This document shows, piece by piece, positions 6,228 to 12,518 of a DNA stretch of 17,576 bases. Position 1 is the stretch's first letter; each line of letters starts with the position of its first letter. The position numbers and the translations under genes were made by a program. The notes beneath the pieces are model-generated. The model was given only the letters and a program-made list of their open reading frames with translations, did no database searches and had not been told where the DNA came from. This DNA is from an uncultured Oscillospiraceae bacterium (GTDB lineage: Bacteria; Bacillota; Clostridia; Oscillospirales; Ruminococcaceae): assembly GCA_934481445.1 (NCBI GenBank), contig CAKSPC010000050.1, positions 1 to 17,576 on the forward strand, written 5' to 3'.

Positions 6228-7066
6228 GTTGCTCCTTTTAGCCGTCCTATCATAGTAAGCGCCGCGGCGGATTCGCTTTCGCCGAGGGCGATGCGCTTTG
6301 CGGCGTTTTCCCCGCTGAAATCCAGCGTGCCGCTGTTGAGGATGTTCGTGTTTCTCTCCCCGAGATAGATGTCGGCAGACGGGATAAGCTCGATGAACTC
6401 CGCGTCGGGAAACTTCGATTTATCCACCGCTTCGTTTCCTAGGTAGGATATTATGAACCTCCTGAGACCAATATCATACAGCGGCTTTACGGGAACATTG
6501 TCCGAGAGTCCGCCGTCGCGGTACAGCGTTCCGCCTATGTTTACCGGCGCGAATGCCGCAGGTATGGCGGTGCTGGCGGAAAGAAGATCGGTGACGGTTT
6601 CGGGGGTATACGCCCGCATATCAAAATACTCCGCTTCATTCCACGCGGTATTATGCAGGCAGGCAAAGCATGGAATGGGCGACTTTGTAACGGCGGTGTT
6701 TATGCCGTTGCTTTCTATAAGCTCTGTCAGTCCCTCCCGCGAAAATAACCCCGAATTCAACGCGCCGCCGAGCCGCGCGCCGTTTATCGTCCTGTCATCC
6801 GAGCGGGCGAAATTCACGATGGAGCCTATCACCTTTCCTGCGGCAGAAAACGGGTCGGCAATGTCCCGCTGGGATATCTTGCTCCATATCCGCTCCGCCT
6901 TATACACACTTACGGAACAGAACAACGCGGCATTCAGCGCCCCCACCGATGTCCCCGAAACCGCTGAAACAAATCTCGCCAGCCCGAACCTCTCCAGCGT
7001 TTTCCACACGCCTATCTGATATGCACCGCGGCCTCCGCCGCCGCAGAAAACCAATCCGTATTCCAT
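6224..7066 (-). CDS. Patatin-like phospholipase
   Basis: This 280-aa protein carries the full patatin signature of a Ser-Asp dyad lipid acyl hydrolase: the oxyanion glycine run GGGGRGAY (9-16), the nucleophile elbow GTSVG with Ser40 (38-42) and the catalytic Asp184 in DGG (184-186). There is no signal peptide, so it probably acts in the cytosol or at the inner membrane face, as with RssA/YlbK-type proteins. A conserved IPAAFAPV segment precedes the Asp. GGAGG seven bases before the ATG fixes the start. It lies 52 bp after the cca-like gene and overlaps the kinase start by four bases, placing it third in a four-gene operon. The substrate (phospholipid, lysophospholipid or acylglycerol) is unknown. 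Confidence 0.9.
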   Translation of the reverse strand: MEYGLVFCGGGGRGAYQIGVWKTLERFGLARFVSAVSGTSVGALNAALFCSVSVYKAERIWSKISQRDIADPFSAAGKVIGSIVNFARSDDRTINGARLGGALNSGLFSREGLTELIESNGINTAVTKSPIPCFACLHNTAWNEAEYFDMRAYTPETVTDLLSASTAIPAAFAPVNIGGTLYRDGGLSDNVPVKPLYDIGLRRFIISYLGNEAVDKSKFPDAEFIELIPSADIYLGERNTNILNSGTLDFSGENAAKRIALGESESAAALTMIGRLKGAT

Positions 7067-7118
7067 GCTGCTACCTCCGAATGTTTCTGCGTTATTTTAT
7101 GCGCATATTCCCGCGAAG

Positions 7119-8636
7119 TTACTTATCCGCGCGGCGCTTGGTAAAGATGGGTTCATTTTTGCGGCTGTTTTTGCGCTCCTTTGCGAGCTTTTCGAGTTCC
7201 TCGCGTTCGCGGCGCTGCTGCTCCCTTTCGGCGGCGATCCGGTCAAGCTTCGCCTTGCTGCGCTCCGCCATATCAAGGAGCATGAGCCTGTTGTTGAACG
7301 ACGGCTTGTCAAGCACTATCTCAAACAGCGCGTTCATAAGCTCGTCCGCCTCCTGTTCGCTGCGGACAAGCCTGCGCTCGATAAGATCTCGCCTTGACAC
7401 CGCAAGCTGAGATATATTATAGCACTCGCCGTTGTCGATTATTTCGTTGAGAGCGTTCAGCGCGGTGCGAAGCTTGCAGACTGACTCGGTTTCGCTGTCG
7501 GTCTTTTTCGCCCTGGCGTCGGCAATTTCGCACTGAAGAAGCTTGCGCAGGTCGTCTGCACCGAGGTCGTTGATAAGCCCCTTGAGCTGCTTGCGGTCCT
7601 CGGGGATATCCTCGTCGTGATGATAAACCAGCCAGCTAATCTCCTCAGACATATCGCGGTCGAATTCAAGCCTGCGCATAATTCCCTCCGCAAGCAGGCG
7701 GCCGCGCTCTCCGTGCCCCTTGAAGTGTCCCCTGCCCTTGCTGTCGAGATAGATGCAGTCGGGCTTGCCGAGGTCATGGAACAGCATTGTAAAGCGGATA
7801 ACAGGGTCGGGCAGCGCATATCCGACCGACCGCGAAATATGCGTCCAGACATCGAAATCATGATAGGGCGAATGCTGCCTGCAGCCGACGCAGGGCGCAA
7901 TTTCGGGGAGGACATACCGCAGGATATCGCTGTATTCCTCCAGCACCCGCGCCGCGAATTTGCCCATTACGATACGGGTCAGTTCCTCGCGTATCTCGGC
8001 CTTGTCGGCGTATTCAAAGCAGCTTACATTCTGCCGCATGGCATTGCGGGTCTGCTCCTCAATTTCATATTCGTCCTCTGCGCAGAAGCGTATCGCGCTC
8101 AGCAGCCTTATCGGCTTCGCCGTGAAGCAGCGCGACATATCATAATAGGTTTCCTGCGCGCTTTCGTTTTTCTTTCCGCCCTTTGAAACGTTCACCGTAA
8201 CGTTCTCACCGACCGCAACGATGCGCTTCACCTCTCCGCCGAGGCAGCTCCTGCCGCCAAACGGGTCGATAAGCCCGCTGCGGGGGGAATACGCCATGGC
8301 GTTCATCGAAAATCCACGGCGGAAAAGGTCGGTTTCGAGATCCTCCGCATACATAACGCGGTTTCCCACCACCTCGCGGCGGTAGGGTGAGATCTGTATT
8401 ATCATCCCGACGATGGTTACGAGTATCTCACCGCGCTGCATTCCCTCGTCGGAAATGCGATGTTCCCGGAAAGTATACAGAATGTCGTTTATGCCCGCGT
8501 TGGTGACGATATCGTAGTCCTGCGGGTTGTTTCCGATAATAAGCTCGCGCACGCAGGCGCCGACGATATACGCGTCGTATCCAGAATTTTCGAGCATCTC
8601 TATCGCTTTGTTGACCTGCTCGGGTAGGATTATCAC
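7119..8636 (-). CDS. cca: CCA tRNA nucleotidyltransferase-like protein with HD domain
   Basis: This 505-aa class II nucleotidyltransferase has an HD domain; the family adds or repairs the 3' CCA of tRNA. The head shows YIVGACVRELIIG, the metal-binding pair in QDYDIVTNA (Asp40, Asp42), LFRRGFSMNAMAY and IRLLSAIRFCAE, then EIREE. The HD domain has YHDFDVWTHI and FHDLGKPD (His287, Asp288), with a YHHDED segment. Several motifs are off consensus: GGxVRD is GACVRE, RRDFT is RRGFS, and DxLRxLRAxRF is KPIRLLSAIRF. There is an insert of about 25 residues near 146-172, and the last 50 residues are a highly charged helix. A GTG at 8636, nine bases after AGGGGG and one base after the upstream stop, is a better start than an in-frame ATG at 8678. 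Confidence 0.82.
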   Translation of the reverse strand: MIILPEQVNKAIEMLENSGYDAYIVGACVRELIIGNNPQDYDIVTNAGINDILYTFREHRISDEGMQRGEILVTIVGMIIQISPYRREVVGNRVMYAEDLETDLFRRGFSMNAMAYSPRSGLIDPFGGRSCLGGEVKRIVAVGENVTVNVSKGGKKNESAQETYYDMSRCFTAKPIRLLSAIRFCAEDEYEIEEQTRNAMRQNVSCFEYADKAEIREELTRIVMGKFAARVLEEYSDILRYVLPEIAPCVGCRQHSPYHDFDVWTHISRSVGYALPDPVIRFTMLFHDLGKPDCIYLDSKGRGHFKGHGERGRLLAEGIMRRLEFDRDMSEEISWLVYHHDEDIPEDRKQLKGLINDLGADDLRKLLQCEIADARAKKTDSETESVCKLRTALNALNEIIDNGECYNISQLAVSRRDLIERRLVRSEQEADELMNALFEIVLDKPSFNNRLMLLDMAERSKAKLDRIAAEREQQRREREELEKLAKERKNSRKNEPIFTKRRADK

Positions 8637-8637
8637 G

Positions 8638-9510
8638 TCAGTGCGCCCCCTTTGTGTTTCGATATTCCAGCACCTCAAACGCTGTTTCGGTGGTAAAGCT
8701 GCCGTGCGTTCCGAAATAGGAATACAGCGCGGCGCTGTCCGCGGGAGATGTCTTGTAATAATACGGCGTCATCATAAAAAGCGCATTGAGCGTTTCCTGA
8801 TCGTCTATCGTGATGACAGAGCGTATCTCCTTTTTACCGAGGAATTCAAGCCCGTCTATTTCGTAGGGCTTAACCTCGTTGTAATACGGCTCGCGGTAGA
8901 GAAGCTGTTTCAGTCCGTATAAATGCTCCCGTGCGGGTATCGCGGTTATGATATGTCCGCCGCCTTTCACAATGCGGGAAAGCTCCGGCAGGCAGAACGG
9001 CGCAAATATCACCGCGGCAATATCAGCGGAGCTATCGGGCAGAGGCATACGGAAGCAGCTTGCGGCGGCGGAATAAATCCGCCTGCCCGCGAACCTAGGT
9101 TTTGCCGCGGAGAGAACGTTCTTGCTGATGTCCACGGCGTAAATCTCGGGAGATTTTCCCGCCGAAGAAAGATGGTCATATATCCCCGAGGTGTAGTAAC
9201 CCTCGCCGCAGCCGCAATCGGCGATGATCGGCGCGGAAATGCCCTCGGTGAGTTCTTCCGCTGCCTCGCACAGGGCTTTCAGAAGCGGCTCGTATGCGCC
9301 CGTATTGAGGAATGTTCGGCGCGCCGCCGCCATTTCCTTGCTGTCGCCCGGGTCCTTAACATGCTTGTGCGACGACAGCAGCAGATTAACATAGCCCTTT
9401 GACGATATATCGAAGCTGTGTCCGCGTGGGCACCTGAGCGAGCCGCCGACCTGCGCCAGCGGCTCCGCAGCGCCCTTTTCGGCGCAGACGGGGCAGATAA
9501 ACTTTTCCAA
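8638..9510 (-). CDS. rlmA: RlmA-type 23S rRNA guanine-N1 methyltransferase
   Basis: This 290-aa protein has the RlmA layout. An N-terminal zinc site uses Cys6, Cys9 (CPVC), Cys27 and His31 (CPRGH). The family segment FDISSKGYVNLLL comes next, then an SAM-binding Rossmann fold with DCGCGEGYY (98-106) and the acidic loop AVDISK. RlmA enzymes methylate N1 of a guanine in helix 35 of 23S rRNA: G745 for the Gram-negative type, and G748 for the Gram-positive RlmA(II)/TlrB type, which can affect tylosin sensitivity. Which base is used cannot be read here. The start is a TTG at 9510, eight bases after AAAGGAG. It is the first gene of the operon, and its stop lies one base before the GTG of the cca-like gene. 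Confidence 0.87.
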   Translation of the reverse strand: MEKFICPVCAEKGAAEPLAQVGGSLRCPRGHSFDISSKGYVNLLLSSHKHVKDPGDSKEMAAARRTFLNTGAYEPLLKALCEAAEELTEGISAPIIADCGCGEGYYTSGIYDHLSSAGKSPEIYAVDISKNVLSAAKPRFAGRRIYSAAASCFRMPLPDSSADIAAVIFAPFCLPELSRIVKGGGHIITAIPAREHLYGLKQLLYREPYYNEVKPYEIDGLEFLGKKEIRSVITIDDQETLNALFMMTPYYYKTSPADSAALYSYFGTHGSFTTETAFEVLEYRNTKGAH

Positions 9511-9541
9511 GTTCTATTCTCCTTTAATATGATATATTTTT

Positions 9542-9575
9542 ATTATATCTTTTTTCGGTGTCATAATCAACACCG
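9542..9575 (-). promoter_or_regulatory. Promoter of the rlmA operon with an overlapping palindrome
   Basis: On the minus strand, TTGATT (9565-9570) and TATAAT (9542-9547) are 17 bp apart. CGGTGT (9556-9561) and ACACCG (9570-9575) form a 6-bp inverted repeat with an 8-bp spacer centred on the -35 box, a geometry that suits a repressor operator. The promoter call is good; the operator is speculative. Confidence 0.65.
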
Positions 9576-9660
9576 TTTTCAAAGGATTGTTTGTGCAAAA
9601 TCAACAAAAACACTTTCAAGCATTTTGTATATAAGCAAGCAATATTTTTAACAAAATCAC

Positions 9661-9689
9661 TTGATTTTTGAGCAATATTACTATATAAT
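9661..9689 (+). promoter_or_regulatory. Promoter of the EF-G-like gene
   Basis: TTGATT (9661-9666) and TATAAT (9684-9689) are separated by 17 bp and divergent from the rlmA operon promoter. The leader to the ATG at 9808 would be about 110 bases. A second TATAAT (9728-9733) lies inside it but lacks a good -35. No riboswitch or uORF is recognised in the leader. Confidence 0.7.
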
Positions 9690-9807
9690 ATTAACAAGGT
9701 TTTTGTGCGCGGCCTGCCGTTTTCGGCTATAATGTACAATTTCCGCGCTGTTACACCGAAAACAGACTTATTGTCGTTTTAATTCTTATATTACGGAGGT
9801 AAAATTC

Positions 9808-11826
9808 ATGAAAACATTTTCTGCTGAAAGCATCAGGAACGTTGTCCTTGCGGGCCACGGCGGAAGCGGAAAGACTGCCCTTGCGGAAGCTATGCTGTAC
9901 AAATGCGGTCTTACAGACAGAATGGGCAACACTGCTGACGGAAGCACGGTCTGCGACTTCGACCCCGAAGAGATAAAGCGGAAGATCTCGATAAACGCCT
10001 CCGCTGCCAACGCCGTCTGGAACGGCACGAAAATAAACATCATCGACGCGCCCGGTCAGTTCGACTTCGCGGGCGGAATGTATGAGGGCGTCCGCGCGGC
10101 GGAAAGCGTCATCATCACCGTCAACGGCAAGGACGGTGTTTGCCCCGGCACATTAAAGGCTTACCGCCTTGCAAATTCGAAGGGAAAGGCGTGTATGCTC
10201 GCCGTTACCTGCATGGAGGTCGAAAACAGCGACTTCTACCGGGTTTTCACGCAGATGAAGACCGTATTCGGTCCGTCCGTGTGCCCCATCGTTGTTCCGT
10301 ATGACAAGAACGGCCCCGTTGAGGCTTACATAAATCTGCTCACCATGAAAGCGTATAATTACGATAAAAAGGGCGTTCCCACCGAGGTTCCCATGCCCGC
10401 TTCCGAAAACCGCATTGCAGGTCTGCGGGCGGCGATGGCGGAAGCCGTTGCGGAAACCAACGAGGACTTTATGGATAAGTTCTTCAGCGGCGAGGAATTC
10501 ACGCACGAGGAGCTTGTAAAGGGCATCCACGACGGCGTTGCGGCGGGCACGATAACCCCCGTTGTCTGCTGCGCGAACGATACCCTCTCTGGCGTGGATA
10601 TGCTGCTGGACGCAGTCACCACCATGCTCCCCTCCCCCAACGAAAGAAAGCTTGAAAAGCTGGACGGCGAGATCGTTGACTACGACGAGAACAAGCCCCT
10701 CAAGGCTGTTGTTTTCAAAACCGTTGCCGATCCGTTCGTAGGAAAGATAAGCTACATTAAGGTGGTTCAGGGCAAACTTACGGCTAAGTCCGAGCCTGTT
10801 AATGCCAGCGGCGGCGCGCTCCGATTCGGAAAACTCGTCACCGTATGCGGTAAGAAGCAGGATGATGTTACCGAAGTTAACGCTGGCGATATCGCTGCGG
10901 TAACAAAACTTGATGCAAACACCGGCGACACCCTCTGCGACCCTGCGGACGTGCGCGCTCTCGAGGGAATCGACTTCCCGAAGCCCTGCTATTTCAGAGC
11001 CGTAAAGCTCACCAGCGGCGACGAGGGCAAGCTTTCCACCGCGATACGCAGGCTGCTGGAGGAGGACAGAACCCTCGAATACATCCACAACCACGAAACC
11101 CACGAGCGCATTATCGGCGGTCTGGGCGAAATGCACCTCGACATCGCGGCGGCTAAACTCAAGAGTAAGTTCGGCATGGACGTTACGCTCTCCGCGCCGA
11201 AGATAGCGTACCGCGAGGCGATAAGCAAGAAAGTCACCATCGAAAGCAAATATAAGAAGCAGTCCGGCGGACACGGTCAGTACGGTCATGTTAAGATAGA
11301 ATTCGAGCCCTGCGACAGCGACAGCCTTGTTTTCGAGGAGAAGATATTCGGCGGTTCTGTTCCGAAGAACTTCTTCCCCGCGATAGAAAAGGGACTCGTT
11401 GAAGCGGCAGAAAAGGGCAGCATAGGCGGCTACCCCGTCGTAAGGGTAAAGGCTACGCTCATCGACGGCAGCTACCACCCCGTTGACAGCTCCGAAATGG
11501 CATTTAAAACCGCGGCTTCCATGGCGTTCCGCGACTGCCTTAAGGACGCGGCTCCGTACCTGCTGGAACCGCTTCAGAACATGACAATTCTTGTTCCCGA
11601 CGACAAGCAGGGTGACGTTATGAGCGTGCTTTCAAAGCGCCGCGGCAGCGTCCTCGGAATGAACAGCACAGGCAACGGCATGACCGAGCTCACCGCCGAA
11701 GCCCCCGAGGCGGAAATGCAGGATTTCGCGCTGGTGCTCCGGCAGATAACACAGGGTCTTGGCGAATTCACCGCTGAATTCTCGAGATACGAAATGCTTC
11801 CCGCAGGCGCGGAGATCAAGGCATAA
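9808..11826 (+). CDS. EF-G-like translational GTPase paralogue with a degenerate G4 motif
   Basis: This 672-aa protein aligns along its whole length with the EF-G paralogue group often called FusA2 or EF-G-like. The P-loop is GHGGSGKT (16-23), preceded by the group's usual IRNVVLAG. DGSTVCDFDPEEIKRKISI is the switch I region and DAPGQFDF (80-87) is G3, with Gln at the catalytic His position. The G4 NKxD is replaced by TCME (134-137), in the context AVTCMEVENSDF, where relatives read INKMDRENANF. Domains II to V are present: HNHETHERIIGGLGEMHLD, then SGGHGQYGHVKIEFEP and a C-terminal DDKQGDVMSVLSKRRG. GGAGG precedes the ATG by eight bases. It is monocistronic. It is not the housekeeping EF-G, and its role is unknown. 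Confidence 0.88.
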   Translation: MKTFSAESIRNVVLAGHGGSGKTALAEAMLYKCGLTDRMGNTADGSTVCDFDPEEIKRKISINASAANAVWNGTKINIIDAPGQFDFAGGMYEGVRAAESVIITVNGKDGVCPGTLKAYRLANSKGKACMLAVTCMEVENSDFYRVFTQMKTVFGPSVCPIVVPYDKNGPVEAYINLLTMKAYNYDKKGVPTEVPMPASENRIAGLRAAMAEAVAETNEDFMDKFFSGEEFTHEELVKGIHDGVAAGTITPVVCCANDTLSGVDMLLDAVTTMLPSPNERKLEKLDGEIVDYDENKPLKAVVFKTVADPFVGKISYIKVVQGKLTAKSEPVNASGGALRFGKLVTVCGKKQDDVTEVNAGDIAAVTKLDANTGDTLCDPADVRALEGIDFPKPCYFRAVKLTSGDEGKLSTAIRRLLEEDRTLEYIHNHETHERIIGGLGEMHLDIAAAKLKSKFGMDVTLSAPKIAYREAISKKVTIESKYKKQSGGHGQYGHVKIEFEPCDSDSLVFEEKIFGGSVPKNFFPAIEKGLVEAAEKGSIGGYPVVRVKATLIDGSYHPVDSSEMAFKTAASMAFRDCLKDAAPYLLEPLQNMTILVPDDKQGDVMSVLSKRRGSVLGMNSTGNGMTELTAEAPEAEMQDFALVLRQITQGLGEFTAEFSRYEMLPAGAEIKA

Positions 11827-11834
11827 AATACAGG

Positions 11835-11862
11835 CGCCGCACGAAAAAACGTGCGGCGTTTT
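11835..11862 (+). terminator. Intrinsic terminator of the EF-G-like gene
   Basis: A perfect 9-bp stem CGCCGCACG (11835-11843) / CGTGCGGCG (11850-11858) with an A6 loop is followed by TTTT, nine bases after the stop codon. Confidence 0.85.
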
Positions 11863-11885
11863 GCTGTACAATTTTCCCGTAACAC

Positions 11886-11913
11886 AAAAAACTCCCGCCT
11901 GCATAGACGGGAG
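11886..11913 (-). terminator. Intrinsic terminator on the minus strand
   Basis: On the minus strand, CTCCCG...CGGGAG (outer arms 11892-11897/11908-11913) is followed directly by TTTTTT (11891-11886). It would end the transcript of the 91-aa gene after read-through of the whole hairpin cluster. The hairpin sequence is nearly repeated at 12101-12122. Confidence 0.65.
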
Positions 11914-12122
11914 AAACTCTGTTGAAAAACGGGTTTGCCCGCGAAGCGGGCTTTTTAAATCGTTTTTTGCCACGGGTCCCCCGTGGCAAAAAACACTTCT
12001 ATCCGCACAAGTGTGCGAATTGTCGGCAAAGCCGACAATGAGTGCGCGCAGTGCGGATGCAACCTGTCGGAAAAGTCGTAAGACTTTTTCGACAGACTAA
12101 CTCCCGCCCATGCAGGCGGGAG
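11892..12122. repeat. Cluster of six strong palindromes between convergent genes
   Basis: The 310-bp gap at 11827-12136 holds no gene but is filled with hairpins. These are 11892-11913; GCCCGC-GAA-GCGGGC with T5 (11937-11956, a plus-strand terminator); a perfect 14-bp-arm palindrome with T6 and A6 at the base (11963-11993); a compound hairpin (12001-12058) with an outer 8-bp stem ATCCGCAC/GTGCGGAT and an inner 9-bp stem ATTGTCGGC/GCCGACAAT; a 14-bp-arm hairpin with one G-T pair (12064-12095); and CTCCCGCC-CATGCA-GGCGGGAG (12101-12122). The first and last hairpins are near-direct copies flanking the rest. It looks like a dispersed intergenic repeat inserted in or built around a terminator. Confidence 0.6.
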
Positions 12123-12136
12123 AATTTCTTGTTATT

Positions 12137-12412
12137 TTATCCGAAAAGCGCTTCATTCAGCCATACGAACGCTGTGTCAAGCGATTCGTACAGACCCGTG
12201 AACTCGCCCTTTCTGCCCTTGGCAACATCCTCCATACTGCGAGGAATAAGCTGAACAAGGATCTTGTTGGGTATCTCGGTATCGTTCACGGTCTTGGTGT
12301 CCTTGATGGTGAGCTTTGCCGCAAACTTGTCGCCGCCGCTGCCGTAGAATATCGTGTCGCCGCTGCGGATAAGCGGATAACCTCTGTAATAAAATAAATT
12401 GTTGTCAGCCAT
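12137..12412 (-). CDS. Conserved-looking 91-aa protein of unknown function
   Basis: The protein begins MADNNLFYYRGYPLIRSGDTIFYG and ends GLYESLDTAFVWLNEALFG. It has no membrane segment and no cysteine, and looks like a small beta-rich domain followed by a C-terminal helix. I have a vague memory of similar short proteins in Ruminococcaceae but know no function. GGAGG seven bases before the ATG strongly supports translation. It is on the same strand as the Gld-like ABC operon, 106 bp after the DUF4340 gene. The spacer is highly structured and shows no clear promoter, so it is probably the last gene of that operon with a separately controlled segment. A chance ORF is unlikely given the ribosome site and composition. 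Confidence 0.75.
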   Translation of the reverse strand: MADNNLFYYRGYPLIRSGDTIFYGSGGDKFAAKLTIKDTKTVNDTEIPNKILVQLIPRSMEDVAKGRKGEFTGLYESLDTAFVWLNEALFG

Positions 12413-12437
12413 TATAATACCTCCGTCCGAAGGGCAT

Positions 12438-12511
12438 ACCGCAAAAATGCGGTGGTGCCATGACCCTGTGCTGCTCTGTTACCGCGGCGGAGCACAGGCC
12501 CCCCGCCGCGG
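12438..12511 (-). other. Structured leader with interleaved stems upstream of the 91-aa gene
   Basis: The 106-bp spacer contains CCTGTGCT (12465-12472) pairing with AGCACAGG (12491-12498), and CCGCGGCGG (12482-12490) pairing with CCGCCGCGG (12503-12511). The two stems interleave, so they form either a pseudoknot or two alternative folds. A third hairpin, ACCGCA/TGCGGT (12438-12453), lies nearest the start codon. None is followed by a T tract on the minus strand, so they are not ordinary terminators. They could be an RNA processing or stabilising element, an attenuator or an unrecognised riboswitch-like leader. Confidence 0.5.
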
Positions 12512-12518
12512 CTATGAT

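Noticed and set aside
9524..9739. A 71-aa minus-strand ORF between rlmA and the EF-G-like gene.
   Set aside because: It spans the divergent promoters, has low-complexity AT-rich content and resembles no known protein.
10153..11478. A 441-aa open frame antisense to the EF-G-like gene.
   Set aside because: It is a shadow of codon bias in a well-supported gene, with no ribosome site and no recognisable domain.
11963..11993. An intrinsic terminator at the 14-bp-arm palindrome.
   Set aside because: On both strands the stem is preceded by Ts and followed by As, the reverse of a terminator's T tail.
12001..12058. A tRNA or cloverleaf RNA suggested by stacked stems.
   Set aside because: It folds as one long imperfect hairpin, is too short for a tRNA and has no acceptor, anticodon or T-loop features.
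11892..12122. A CRISPR array.
   Set aside because: The hairpins differ from each other, with no regular repeat-spacer pattern and no cas genes; only the first and last are alike.
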